DNA from: Cyclospora cayetanensis
Lineage: Eukaryota > Apicomplexa > Conoidasida > Eucoccidiorida > Eimeriidae
Length of the DNA stretch: 64,000 nt
Reading direction: 5' to 3'
NCBI RefSeq assembly: GCF_002999335.1
Contig: NW_020312125.1
Coordinates: 124,001 to 188,000, forward strand
Part shown: positions 34,401 to 48,100 of the stretch, piece by piece
Numbering within the stretch: the first letter of the stretch is position 1
Layout of the letters: every line of letters begins with the position of its first letter
Position numbers and translations under genes: made by a program
The notes under the pieces: generated by a model
Databases searched by the model: none
Told to the model about the DNA's origin: nothing
What the model saw: only the letters and a program-made list of their open reading frames with translations

Positions 34401-37400
34401 ATCTGTCAGAAAACATTCAGGAATTAGAAGGCCTGGCGGAAGGCAGGGCTTGGGAAAATTGCACAGCTTAGCTTGCTGACAATCTCAGTCCACCGAAAAG
34501 ACGTGAAAGCTTAACCACTGTGGTGTGATTTTATCATGGCCTAGAGCATTATGATATGCTCTGCATAAAACAGCGCTGCAGAGCAAATTCTGTGTGAATG
34601 TACAAACCGCTTTGTTTTGACCCGCACGAGATCATTCCCATCATGGTTGTGTTCTCACTATTTTGTCATTCTAGATTTCAGTAATAGTAGCACATGCGTT
34701 GGTATCATACAGCATAAGAACACACACTTCTTCAAAAGTAAGTGCACTTCGTTACAGAGAAGAGCGGTCGCGTTGCCCGATAGCGAATACCTGAGGCGTC
34801 GCAAAGGAGGTTGGCTTCCCAGGTGGTGATGTCCTTAGTATACTTTTATGTAATGGTCATACTGCCAAAAACACTCAAGCTAGCGAACCGCTCTAGGATA
34901 ATTATATTTTTGAAGCCTCTTCGTAAGTTTCGCTACAATTTGATGGCTGGTTCGGCAAGCAACCTGACACCGTCTGAATGGTGTCGGCACTTTTGCTTCA
35001 CAGCGCAGTGCATGAGTCCTTTTTCACGCGATGGATACCACTTTTGGATTTTGGTGAAGCGATGAGAGTAGCAAGCAATAATTTGGTTTTGTGGAGAACC
35101 TGTAGCCTTTGGGGAGTGGGGGGCAGTCACCGCCTCGTCATGAGCATTGATTTTTTGGAATAAAGGATGGATATAATAGGGCAGCGCAAGTAGCGAAATA
35201 TTTGTGAAGCGGCTGATAAGTGTACTTGCCGCCGCAACAGCCCCCTTTGCTGGAGTTATAGAGCGTTATCGTAAGTAAATTAATCGAACGAACAGCTGTT
35301 CGAGAAAATGGAATAATAAAGATTCGGTAGTAACATGCAAGCGCGTAGAACTTTGCGACGCTCATGCAGGTGCGAAAAGGCGAAAATTACGCCTTAACAT
35401 ATTTCTCATTCTAGTGAATCCGGGTCAATTAATATGCCGTCTGCCGTCTCTCTTCGGCACCAACATATGTCAATGCCCCAAAGCGCTTGACGATTCCCGC
35501 ACTTTACCTTTTGCCCCCAGACTCTCCGCTCGCCTCTCAGCATCCTCTTGATGCTGTGAGACTTTTAATACCGCAGTATATAGGTTACGGATGACCAAGT
35601 AATTAGCTCATATATGGCACCTCCATGAACTCCTCTGTAGTAGTTTCTAGTTTATGGTGTCGGTCCGTTGAAATTTCAATGACATTTATTTGTTTGAAAT
35701 ATTTAAAGGGCGAGGGTAGATATGCATGCTCAAACGTCTTCTCTTTCTGCGCCTTTGAGTCGTCCTCATAGTGACTCTGCCTCGCCTCGTTGAATAACCA
35801 GCTTGAACTCGTTTATTATAGGTGAACTGAGCGTTGTTGAGAAGCGAACGATTTGGTCCGACCCAATTCTAACTTAAATTGGCATTCGGTTTCCTTAGCC
35901 TGCCATTCATTGGGTTCAGCTACTCATAAGCAAACTTGAGTCTAAAGGACTGTGCTGACAAGTGAATAGCACTTCTGCGCCGCCTTCTAGGATACGAAAT
36001 CCACTTCAATTTCAGCGTCAAGTAAAACTAGCACTGCGCAGCCTTTTATTTGAACTTGTGTCGCCATGGAATCAACCCGTTGTGGGTACGCAAGTGCTCC
36101 CTTTATTTAGTCCCCACTCCCTGCGCCGCAACCTGCGTGGAGGCTTTTCGTTTTCCTGATGCGTCTTCTATGCTCGCTAAGCAGCTTGCTTTCGCTGGGC
36201 CCTTTCTCTTTGTTTAAGTTTTAAGGATGTTTGAATGCGCTTGCGGCGAATCGAATTATGTAGCCCAATTCCTCACAGACAAACAGAAATGATGTTGGCG
36301 GTCTTGCTGGGGCTGCCTAGGACCGTGGACTTCCTCAGACTTTCTTTTCTTACTCAGCTTAGACTGTGGGCTGGGGCCACTTTACACAGCCCCACCATCC
36401 ACAATTTCCAACTCTCGTCTCGATATTCCTTTCTAGGCCAAAGACACTAACATTGCTCTGACTGGTTCCTGATATCTCGAGCAGGCCACGATTTCCTGAA
36501 GCCCGATGGCTAGTTTACTTAAAGGCTGAGGCGCTGTCGATCCTGCGACCACCTGGAATGACACTCCTGCTGGACATCAGAACAACCACTGATGACACAG
36601 CTGTTCATCTAGCTTGTGGCGTTTGCTCACAAATGTTTCATCTGTGTCAATCCAGCAATTTTAGCGAGAGTCCCGTACTTCCAGCTTCTCACTTCTACCA
36701 TAGCTTGGTTTTGTGCTGAATTTCGGGTGAACCAACGAATTAAACTTTGTACAACGGCAAGGGTGTGGACAGTAGCTTTTCATGCAGGCAGACGAAGTCC
36801 TTTATAAACAGAGTCGAACTAGTATACTTATTCATTCAATAAACGCGCCGCAAGCCGCACGCGTTTTCCTTCATCCATGAAGGACAAAGCCAGGTACCTC
36901 CTCAACCGGCTAATAAAACCTTCGAGAACCCACCATTATGAGCGTCACACATCTCTGTTGGGCATAGCGCCGTCGAAGCATTCATAAGCATATAATTGGC
37001 TGGCATATAATTCCTTCCTACTAGATAGGAAGGTCCTCCGGTTACATAAGCTTTCAGCGGATCTCTCACGGCTCAAGAGGAGTAGGTTCACTGCACACTT
37101 CTATCAATAGCTTTTTCAGACTGCTGCTAGGGGCGAGCGAGGAACAGCTGCATCGAATCACGGGTGACTACCAGCCGGAAGGCTTCATCTAATTTATCTG
37201 TTGGAAGAACTCTAGCCCAAGATTCATTAGGAATGTGATCGAAGCGTTGTTGACTGTTTTTCAAAACGAACTTTAGCTTACCCTTGCCCGCGTACCTTAG
37301 AGTTTCTCACATGAGAGGAGAGGGACAAGTAAGGCACGCTACATGCACCTTCCAGGCACTCCGAACATTTCGAGCCAGCTGCACACAGGATACATAACAC

Positions 37401-40400
37401 CAAGAGCACACGAACACACTAGTGCACAATCTTGCACCGAGCGAGAGAAATTTTCAACAGGTAAGCTATGCAATCAGACAAACCAATTAGTTCTTTACTA
37501 AGTGCATCAAAACGTGCTTGAGTATAGCTCAGACTGCTAAAGGTCGGCTCAAGTAATCCTAAATACGCAATCCTCATATAGAAAGCCGCACCACACAAAA
37601 AACGCAGGGGGCAACCCCACCCCAGTGGTTTGACTATGGTGCATTCCGTAGCGAGCTACGTCATAGCCACGATATACTTAGGTGCTTACTATTACTTTTG
37701 CTGTATGTAGTTTAGAAATAGTAATGAAGCAAGTTCGATTTCGCAGCCCTGGTATGTCTTTATATGCAGAGTAGTCATTCCGCGCAATTATATAAGAATC
37801 GATGGCTCGTACGAGTGTGCTACATGGTGCAATATGGAACTAGCTGAGGTTCAGGGTGGTTGGAGGACACTGGCTCTCTCCCTCTAATTTGCACGACGTA
37901 ATTGGACGTGCAAACAGCGATATTTGGGGGTTTCTGGGTAATGCTTGATAATCTGTTATCAAGCTTGCATTGGATTAGCAGTAAATGCAGTAAACGTGCT
38001 GACGTTGTTGGAAGTTTCCCCCGCAGGTTGATGCTGCAAAGAACAAAGTCACACTATGCTCGCCTTTTTGCTGAGTATACATATCAATGCAGGTGATTAC
38101 GACGGGAGAGAAGCCAAATTTAGTATCACCTTAACTTTGGAATATTTTCAACGGAATGTCCCTTTAGAGTCTTTAGCCGAAAATGGAGGAGAATGCTTCT
38201 TCAAGTGGTGTATCTGTGCATTTGTATTCAAGGTTTCAGAGGATAACTGGATGAGCTTGAAACAATAGCTGGAGGTAGCGAGGATAGTCTTTGCATTTCA
38301 ACATCAACTTTTGTGCCTTACGGCTTCCAGAAGCGCTTTTGGTCACAGTGACAATGCTCCTTGCCTTTATTTTAGGTAGCTCTGCATTCCGAACCTCACG
38401 CATCTGCAATTTTCTGTGACCAACAGTGGAAGATACTGCACAGTATACCTGCCTAGGATACAATTCGTCTTCCATCTGTTCTACTTCATGCTAAAGCTGA
38501 ATTTTGCCTGTACTTTTGGTGAGGCTTCAGATGATCTGATAGGCGCGCACCACGACGAAAAAACCGGCTCAGAACAGCTCACTGCCTTCCTTACTAGCCG
38601 TGGCAACGTTGCTTTAGTAAACCCAAATATGTATATAACAAACAGTAGACTGAATTCAGTGGTTAGAGTCCGCGCCCTTGTTAACTCTACACTCTTAATG
38701 GCGTCTGATCCGGCATTTAGAAGTACAAAACGTTCCTTACAAGACTTCAATACTGGGGAGCGTCCGGTGAACCGAGACAATTGCACCTTTCACATCTGGA
38801 TCGGTTTCAGCATGCATATCAAGGATTACAAAGTTGGGAATGCGAAAGCAAGGTTGCCATGGAGAGCAAGGAGGCAGCAAATGATTCTGAGCGGGTTTCT
38901 CCTTCACAATGCGTGCCTTTAGATCATCTGAGGCCTAACTAAAACTACAGATAATGTGAGTTCCCTCAATGCAAGAAAATTGGTAGAGCAACCCATCAGG
39001 GCGCAAAATGGCCTTCTGCTAGTGCTAAATCTTTAACTCTGTGTGCAGTAAGGTGGGAAAGCGGAGACAAAGCAACCTTGGTTTTTGCTGCTGTTTGCAT
39101 TTCCTTTCATTATAGTGATAGCCAGTCTTCGGACGCTTTTCGACTGCTAGGGCTTTTGATATGAGAAGCACATAAAACACCAGTCAATTTTTCTGGAAGC
39201 TGCTTCTAGAAAGCAAAAAAGTCAATGCCCAGCCCCCCCTCCAACTAAATAAAACACAGGTGCTCCAACTAGATAAAACATAGACAGTATAATGTTTCCT
39301 ATTCTCTGGCTATATGGCAAAAACACAGCTCGTCAGTGCAGCCTTCGTGCGATGTCAGGATGGCCATAACGGACACAAAAGCACGCCTTTTGCCTTGTGT
39401 AGCCATACTGCTCCAGAGTAGGATATGCCATGCAAAAAGTTGGCTCAAAAAGAAGATATTGGAACTTTCCTGTATTACTTTAGAGACCTACAGAGCAGGG
39501 CTTTTTGCCTCAAGGAGGTTCAAACCTTGTAGACTACTTTCCCGGCACACAAGGCCGCCTACCTTCCATGATTAATAATCGAAGGAGAAAATTTCGGCAT
39601 GTATTCCCACGCTGGGCCAGTACTCTTGCAGTGTGTCGCCCGCTCTTCTAGTAATCCGAAAGCAGGAACAGGCAGCTAAATGGCGTACTATGTGAAACTT
39701 CGTCTGGGTAAATTTACATGCTTACTACTGTTGCTGGTGTTTGGAGAAATATATCCACATTGCCAAAAAGCAAAAACAGGTCCTCTATCAAAGAGGCCAA
39801 GCAAAATGTGCCCTAGTGTTACCACGCATAGGCATAGGGCTACATACACCAAGTCGAAGGTAGCGTGTTTGAAGCGAACATCTGATCAGCTAAGGCACCG
39901 CCAAAGACCAGTGCTGTTCCTCCTGTAACGTGTTTTCAGGATAAAAAGAGCATCTTCAAGAGTTACATGGCACAACTCCGGTTGCAACGCCATGCAAAAG
40001 AGGCTCCCTGGAAAGCACAATCAATGACTAAGTACGTATTTGGGCAATTCCTGTATTGAAAAACTTTGCAAGAGACAGAAGCAAGCTATAGGCGTGCATA
40101 CTCCGCATCCGCTTACCCCGTACCCCGTAATCCCGAAGAGATTTCCTAATCCCAGCTGACAGATGCGAAGCTTTCTTATTTCTTATGGAGCTGAGTGTGC
40201 CGTGCGTACGTTGCATTTGACTGCAGCGCATGTAGTGCGGTATCCTCAAGAGCCAGTCTTCCTTGCAATTTCCTCCGTAGCACCGACCAGCACCTTTTGG
40301 TACTCCCTTGAGTCAGAAAAAGTACGGGAGCAAGCAAACGGGGTGCAGCTCACCATGGAATATGTATATAGGTGCAATAAGGTTTCAACTTATCCAGGAC

Positions 40401-42125
40401 CAATCCATAGAAAAGGAGAGGCAAGAGTTGGTGGCCTAGTAACCAAGGACCCAAGGCCCTTGGAGGTCACCTTAATTCCGGTGGGTGTTCCCTCTATCTG
40501 CCTCACTCTCTTGAATACTGGCTTTCGCGCTGTAATACATCTGCCGATAGAACCAACACGTGCTCCACATTCAAACAAAAAAAGCAGCTGTAAGCTAGTA
40601 GAGAGGCAGTTGCTCTTACGCTTCGAATAAATGAATTCGCTCTTCAAAGAAAGCAGAGAAACGCTATTTTTCGCTGAAACCTTCCCCGGCAGCGCAGCTG
40701 CAAAGGAGCTTCATTTAGACATAATGGTCTACCAGTCTGCTTGAATAGACTAAGAGATAGCCAGTTGCACTCATACTAGCCCAAAGCAGTCCTTTGAAAA
40801 CGAAGGGAGTGCCGGCGTACCCGCGATGAAAGAACAGGGGTCCAGCGGCCGCTGCGCTATACATTCAACAATGCCTCTACGCAGCACGGCAGAGAACTCT
40901 TTACTGAATCTCTCCGCCTCTTCTTTTATCCCCATGCCGCCAACTATAGCAAAGTCGCAGCCAGAGCCTGGTGAGCGACAACCAACAAAGCCGCCTGTGG
41001 GAATTCGGCCTGAAACTGTTCGTGGATATCGTTGCTAAGGCCTCAACCACTGAAGTTACCGTTTATGCCTGCAGTAGTGAAATGGAAGCATCATAGTGTA
41101 TTTCTCAGCTTCGTGGCAAGTATGGACATAAGGTCACGTTTGCCGCCAGCAGCGGTTGGTCAGCTGCTCCCTAAACGATCCAAGGTAAAGTTTTAAAACA
41201 GACCTTACAACTGGAGGCTAGGTTTACACAATTACAGCAAATTACTTTCAGTATCAGCAACAACTGGCAGTGCCTTACCGGGGGCTACAATGTCTCCAGC
41301 CGCTTCTCTTTTGCTCCTTGGAATAAGCAAAAAGACCCGTGAGCTTGGTACGGCAAGTGGAACGTATGCAAATAGTATACGTGGCTAACATTGAAGGAAA
41401 AGAAGACGAAGGAAGACCCAGGTGCACAGTTCTATTGCAGCAGGTGCTGCTGTGCTGCACGGGCCCTAAAGCAGCAGTAGCATAGCAGCAGCCAGCTGCT
41501 GCACTAGGCTTTAGCATTAGAGGCTAAATATTGGAATCAACCAAGAAATACCGCCCATTTGTTACGCATGTGAACAACAAACGACTTAACTCCCTACATT
41601 TTCAGAGAGGTCGCCGCTTACAGCGGAGAAGCACGCTGTTGAATGGGCCACAATACAGCCGGCGCATCGATACTGTATGGGGGCCCCTGCCCCGTGCGTC
41701 TCTTCATCCTGTGCTGACCGAAAACTGTGTTGTTTGGTTAAACCGCAGTGACAGCTGGCAAATGAGCCTTCTGTAACCTTGTTCCTGCCTCTCTCTTCCT
41801 CTGGTGCCCTCTGGCCTTTGAATTGAGCGCATGAGAAGCAATGCAAAAAGGCTCTCTTTGTGCTGCACTGCTGCCAGTGGCCAAGGCTACTTCTTCCTCA
41901 AGCACGAAGCCCATATTAGGTTGACTGTCAAGCACCTCCAGGACCCTCAGCCTCTCCACAGGCACCCGTGTATACTCAAGCAGCGCCGGCGAGACCGGCA
42001 GCACAGAACTATGCCGTTGCTGCTACACTTCACAGACCAGGTTAACCTCGAGAACGATCTACAGCCTGCCTCTCACTGGCATGACCTCTCCCTGCACTGT
42101 ATGCTCCGCTGGAGCGGCGTGAGCT
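31410..42125. other. Long divergent region without a supported gene
   Basis: I found no multi-exon gene, RNA gene or transposon in these 10.7 kb. The longest open frames (38416-38922 and 40163-40630, both +) are of chance length and show no domain pattern. Parts, for example 35200-37900, look more A/T-rich than the genes. Small features: an imperfect direct repeat at about 39240-39285 (CCAACTARATAAAACAYAG twice) and an 8-bp hairpin CCTTCCTA/TAGGAAGG at 37013-37033. A gene with very short exons could have been missed. Confidence 0.4.
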
Positions 42126-45100
42126 ATGGAGGCCCCCGGCTCTGAGGCGGGCCCGGGGCCCCAGGAAGCTCCCAATGTGGCGATTGAGGCTGTGACAAAC
42201 GCTTCTATTTTGCCGTATTTTCTGCAAGAGGTGCGGCGGCAGGATGGGGAAGCATCCCTGGCTGTCGAGCATCCTGGGGAGACGGTTAGGCGGGTTGTGA
42301 GCACGCCTTATTTTGGGGGTTCTGACGGGCAGCCGAGCCTTCCGAATAAGCCTCGAGCTCTTCAACAAAAGAGCACCCCTCCAGCAGTACTTACACTGTC
42401 TCCTCTAAAGGCACTAAAGGAAGTACTTGGGGAGAGCCCAAAAGGGGAGTGGCTGGCGGCCTCTCTGGACTCTGCCTGTCAGTCATCAGAGGCGCTCTCT
42501 CTCTTGAATCATATGCGGGCCTTAGCGTCTCGGCTCTTTGCAGAAAATGCATTGCTAAAGTCACAAGCGCAGCTGGAGGGCAAGCCATACCACCAGGGGG
42601 CCCGTCCACGCCACAGGCGCACGCCCAGGGAGCAGTTGGTTTCAAATGATGAGGCGCGGCGCGTCCGGGATATTACAGAGGAGAACAGTTACCTGAAGAG
42701 CTTCATAAACGCAGATGCGCGGGTGCTTCAGAATGCAAAATTGGCGCGGATTCAGAAGGAGCTTCAAGCAGCTCTGGAGAAAAACCAGACGCTGCAGGAA
42801 CAGGCGCAGAAGGACCGAGCGATCATTGCCGAGTTGGAGTTAAGGAGCCGCGCCTTTGCGGATGCGTATGCGTGGCTTACGAGTCACAACAGAATGATTC
42901 ATGCACGGGACGCCCCCACGCTCGTGGCTTTATGGCGTAAGCGAGTTGCTGCAACAGGGGCTGCAGGCCAGGGGACCCTCATGCCTGAATTCGCCGAAGA
43001 CCTATCGGCAGCTTACATAGCTGCCGACTCAGAGGAAGATACAGAGGCTACTTCAGAAGATGGAAACGAGGAGGGTTCTCAGTATACGCGACAACTGGCA
43101 GCCGCGCTCAGGGAAGCAGAGACGACAAGCGAGGTGCGGCAGGCGCAGACAAGGGCCAGACTAGCAGAGCGACGGGCTGAGGAGGCAGAGAGGCTGTTAG
43201 TCGAGACTCGGGCTCAACTGAAGAAGCCTGAAAAGGCTGCTTCCAAAGCCGCAGCCAATCCCCCAGCGCCGTGCTCGGCTGCGCTGAGCAACCATGAGGT
43301 GAAGCTGGAGGCAGCCTTGAAAGAGAGCCAGCTGCGCGCTGCCGCAGCGGAGAGGGAATGTACCAAGCTTGCAGAGCAGCTGTCAAAAGCACAGAAGGCT
43401 GTGGACGCTGCGGTCCTGGCGCGAAAACGTGCAGAACAAGAAAAGGCCCAAGCCATGGCGGAAGCTGAAGCGCGAATGAGTGCAGAGAGAGCACAGTTCG
43501 CGTCAGAACTGGCGAATATGAAAGCACAGCACCAAACGGAGATTGGAAAACTCAATACTGCAGCTAAAGAAGCAGCAGAACTGCGGCTGAAGCTGCGAGA
43601 CGCACAACAGCAATGTGCGGACTTGCGGGCTGAGTTGGATACAGCGAAGCTCGAGACGGGTGGCGCTCAAATTTCTAAGGTAGCCTCATCTAGGAATCTG
43701 GTTTCACCTGCTGCTTCTGACATATCTACCCTTACATCTGAGCGGGACACATACAAGGCGACGGCCTTGCGGTTGGAGATGGACATCAAGCGGCTGAAGG
43801 CTAGATTGGACGAGGCAGCGCAGCTAGAAAAGACAGTCTTTGCTTTGAAGGAAAAATTATCAGCGGGAGAGGAGCTGAAGAAGGCGTACGAGAATTTGCA
43901 GCGCGAAGCAAGCACCCTGAGAGGCAAACTCAGCGAGGTCCACGCAACGGAACCACAAAAAGGCCCCAGACAACAAGACTTGGCGAAGCAAGCCATGGAA
44001 GAACTTGCAAGAGATAAAGCTGCTATGACTGAGAAATACGAGTTTCTGAAGAAGAAGGTGGGCGAACTGGAAGAGCAGCTGGAGCAGCAGCGCTCAGAGA
44101 ATCAAATGCTAAAGGCAGGTAGAGAGGACGCTTACAAGGTTTCGCAGCCAGAGGCCACTCAACCTTCCAGCAAAGCCGGCACACCAACGCCTGATGAAGT
44201 TGCTGCCCTCATAAAGGAACGGGATAGTTTACAGGAAAAGATTTTGAGCCTGGAGAAGGAGCTCAGTGATTTTCGCACTTCCTCCTCGAGGGGCCCTGCC
44301 AAAGAGCCAGTAGTAGCCAAGCCTTCTGCTGGCGGCGCACGCGCGGAAGTGGCGAAAAAGTCTCCTCCATCAGGCGCAGCAAAGGCAGTTGCAAAGGACA
44401 CGAAGGTTCCAGCCCCTCCAAAGAAGGTTATACCAACGGAAGCAGTTATTTCCAGCTCGGATAGTTTCTCAGCGGAGGCTAGGGAAAAGCTTGAGAAGGA
44501 GGTTGATGCCCTGAAAGAGCAACTGCTTGCTGGCAAGGAAGTACAAACGGCCTATGAAGCTCTGCAGAAAGAAGTGGAGAGTCTCAGAGGTCAGCTCAAG
44601 GATGCCCAAGCTTTAGGTCAGCCTAAGGGGCCTCCTCCCACGGCTCCGGCTAGTAGCTCTGCTGGAAAGACCGCTCCACCCCTACCCGGGGACCATCTGG
44701 CACTTGTCGAAGAACGTGACAACCTACTGCAGAAAGTGAAGGCCCTAGAAGCAGAGCTTACAGCCCTTAAAGCCCAGTCTTCGACACTTGCGTCTGCTAA
44801 GCAGGTGTTGGAGAGCAAGGCCTTGCCACCTCCCCAGCGAGCTCGGCCGTCAAAGGCGGGGGCAACTGCGAAGCCTGCCCCTCTAGCAAAAGGCACTGTC
44901 CAAGAGCCTTCAGCAACTGCTGGCGATCAAGCAGCTGCTCAGGAGCAAGAGAAGTTAAAGGAAGAGATACGCGCTCTCCGAGAACAAGTGGCAGCGGGGG
45001 AGGAGCTAAAGATGGCGCATGAGTCTTTGAAGAGAGAGATGGAACGGATGCAAGCTGAAAACAGTGCGCTTAAGAAGAACGAAGAAGCTTCCAAGGCTCT

Positions 45101-48100
45101 TCCACCGAAGGTTCCTCAACCTGTTAGCAAGGCTGCAATGCCGACACCTGATGAAGTTGCTGCTCTCATAAAGGAACGCGACACTTGGAAGGATCGAGTG
45201 GAGGGCCTTGAGAAGGAGCTCAGCGATATTCGCACCTCCTCCAGGAGTCATGCCAAAGAGGCACCAGCTGCAAAGACTTCTGCCAATGGAACTCACGCGG
45301 AAGTGCTGAAGAAGCCTCCCACGCCAATGCCGAAGCCAGGTGGGACTGCTGTTGAATCTGGCAAGGCGATAGGAGCCGAAGCCGGGGTGGAAGTGCCTCC
45401 CGCTGATAGTGTGGCGACTCCTTTATCGAAGTCGAAGTCGCCAGTGACTAAAAGGCCTCCTGGTGCATTGCCAGCCAAGGCAGGAAAGGCCCTTTCTCCG
45501 GCTGCAACGCCGCCGGCTGAAGGCAGCATCCCTGCTGCGGTAGCTCCTGCTGCTCCAGCAGAGAGTGCCGTTGCAGCTGCAGCTAAAGCTGATGCCCGCA
45601 AGCCTCCGCCGCCAGTTACAGCTAAGGTAGTCGCGAAGGACACAAAGGTCCCCGCTCCTCCAAAGAAGGCTCCCCCTGTAGAGGCTGGTGCAGGCACTCT
45701 AGATTCTTCGCTAGAAGGGGAGAAGGCAAAGGTGGTTGCCGAGCTTGAGGAGGAGTTGAAGGCCTTAAGGCCCAAGGCAGAAGCTGCAGCGCAGCTGACG
45801 CAAGACATTGCACGACTTCGCGAACAAGTGGCTGCTGGGGAAGTGCTAAAGACGGCTCATGAAGCCTTAGAAAAGGAACACGAGCTGTTGAAGAAGCAGC
45901 TTTGTGAAATGCAAGATCAAAGTGGCTCTGTGAGTGCAAATGGTGATAGGGGAAAAGCAGATTCTGTTCCGTCTGCCAATGATTTGATTGCAATTCAGAA
46001 AGAGCGGGACGATCTAAAAGGCCAAGTAGCAAGACTTGAAACAGAGCTTGCGGCTTTGCGGGAAACTTCAAAGGCGCCTGAAAAAGCGGCCCCAGGCAGC
46101 AAAGAAGTATCAACCGCGAAGTCCCCAGGAAAAGTTCCCCCTCCTGCGTCGGTTAAGAAGACTCCATTGCCTCCACCCAAGCCGGGAAAGGCTGCAGCTG
46201 ACGCCCTTGGGCCGAAGGCTGTTGCTGATGAGAAGGGAGAACAGGCATCCCCTGCACCAAAGCTGGGGCGTGCGGCGAGTAAGACGGCAATTGACACGCT
46301 GCCACCTAAGGGCAGTGCAGGGCCTGCTGCCGCTGCAAAACTCGCAGAAACAGCAGGCGCAAGTGAAGCAAGCGGAACGAAGCCCCCACTTGGCGGCGAG
46401 ACTTTGCCGCCCCACAAACTCGGGCCACCACTGGGTAAAAAGGCATTGCCTCCCAAAAGTGGCAAGGCGCCGCTTCCAGCTGCAGTTACAAGTGCTGCAA
46501 AGGAGGAATCAGCCTCAGATGAGGCCACTGCTGTATGTAGAGCGTATAGCACAGCCAAGCAGGCTGATAAGCCTTCGCAAGATGGGACAAGCGGGGCCTT
46601 ATCCCCATCGAAACCGATTGCAAAGGACACTAAGGTTCCAGCTCCCCCGAAAAAGGCTTCTCCTGTGGAGGCTCCCAGCAGCGGTGGAGGCAACTTTACG
46701 TTGGAAGCTAAAACGAAGCTTGAGAAGGAAATCGAGTCTTTACGGGAGAAGCTTGCAGACAGTGAGAAACTGCGGGTGGCGAATGGGACCTTACAGAAGG
46801 AAGTAGAGGCTCTTCAAGGCGAACTGAATGCGATCAAGACCAAAGCAGAGTCTGGTGCTACTGAGGCGGCTAGCGGGGCCAGCCCAGCCATGGTAGGCGA
46901 GATGGACACTTTGCGGAAGGAACGCAACAGTCTGCAGGAGCGTGTAGCAGCCCTGGAAGCAGAGCTCATCACTCTCCGGGCCCCACGAGACGAGACAGCC
47001 GCCATTCCAAAGACTAAGGCAAGACTGCCACCCAAGGGCAAACCGGCTAAAGAGCCACTGCCTAGCAAAGTTTCTCAGAGCCCTGGTGAGAAAGAGCGGC
47101 CAGATGCCAAGGCTTCTGAGGCGCCTGAGCCAGCGGCTACAAGCCCCTCTGCGATTTCTGCCGAAGGTGAAGCAGGTGGGGAGCAAACCGGTGTAGGAAA
47201 GGCGCCCCGTGAGGATACAGGAGCTCCAGTTGGCCCTCCAGACAAGGCGAATCTCCTTACAGAGGAAGTACTTTCTAAGTCGGACGCGGAAACGGATGTT
47301 GGGGACTCAGGTGCTGAGAGCCATTCAGAAGAGGAGCGGGTGGCGACACTAAAAGAGCGCCTTCAACGAGCCAAACGCCGAGTTCGCAACCTGGTTGTGA
47401 AGTGTAACGCACTAATAGAGATGGAGAAGGAACGAGATAGTTTCCGCAGCAGATTGGAGTCTCTGCAGGCCAAGCACGACGCTCTTCGCAAGGCGCAAAT
47501 GGAGGCTAGGGACAAGGAGAATGCGAGTGCAGCAAAGTCGGCCTCTGATACAGTCCTGCCATCCTCCCCTTCAGTGTCAGATACGGGTAGTGCCTCGCTG
47601 ATGGAAACAGGGATGTCTGCTCAGAGCACTTCGGCGCAGCTGGATGCTGCCTCCGCTGCAGAGCTTACTGAGAAGTACGACAAGCTGAAAGTTCAACGAG
47701 ACAAGTTGTATCAGTCGTACAAAGCCCAAAAAGAACGCATTGCGGAGCTAGAGCAACAAGGGATTGCCACCCAAGAACGGCTAGAACGAGCGGAGCGTCT
47801 CTACCATGAGACTCAGGAGGAACTCAGAATCGTTACGCAGCCCGCCACCCAGGCGGAGGATGCCGAGCCAACGGGTCTATTATCGTGGTTTGGTGGAGGT
47901 GGGACTCCGACCTCGAAGAGCCCTGACGAAGCGAAACTGCGTGCAAGGCTGGAACTGATGCAGCAGAGGCTTAAGAATGCACTGGCAGATAATGAATCTC
48001 TCAGTGCTAAGCTGGCACAGTTAAGAACTTCCCCCAAAGGATCTCCAAGGGAAACGAGTGGGACAGCGGAGGCCGAGGGCGAGCCTCGTCAGATGCCCAA

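Noticed and set aside
38416..40630. Open frames of 168 and 155 codons in the gene-poor region
   Set aside because: Frames of this length are expected by chance in 64 kb, and neither shows a domain, start context or splice partner.
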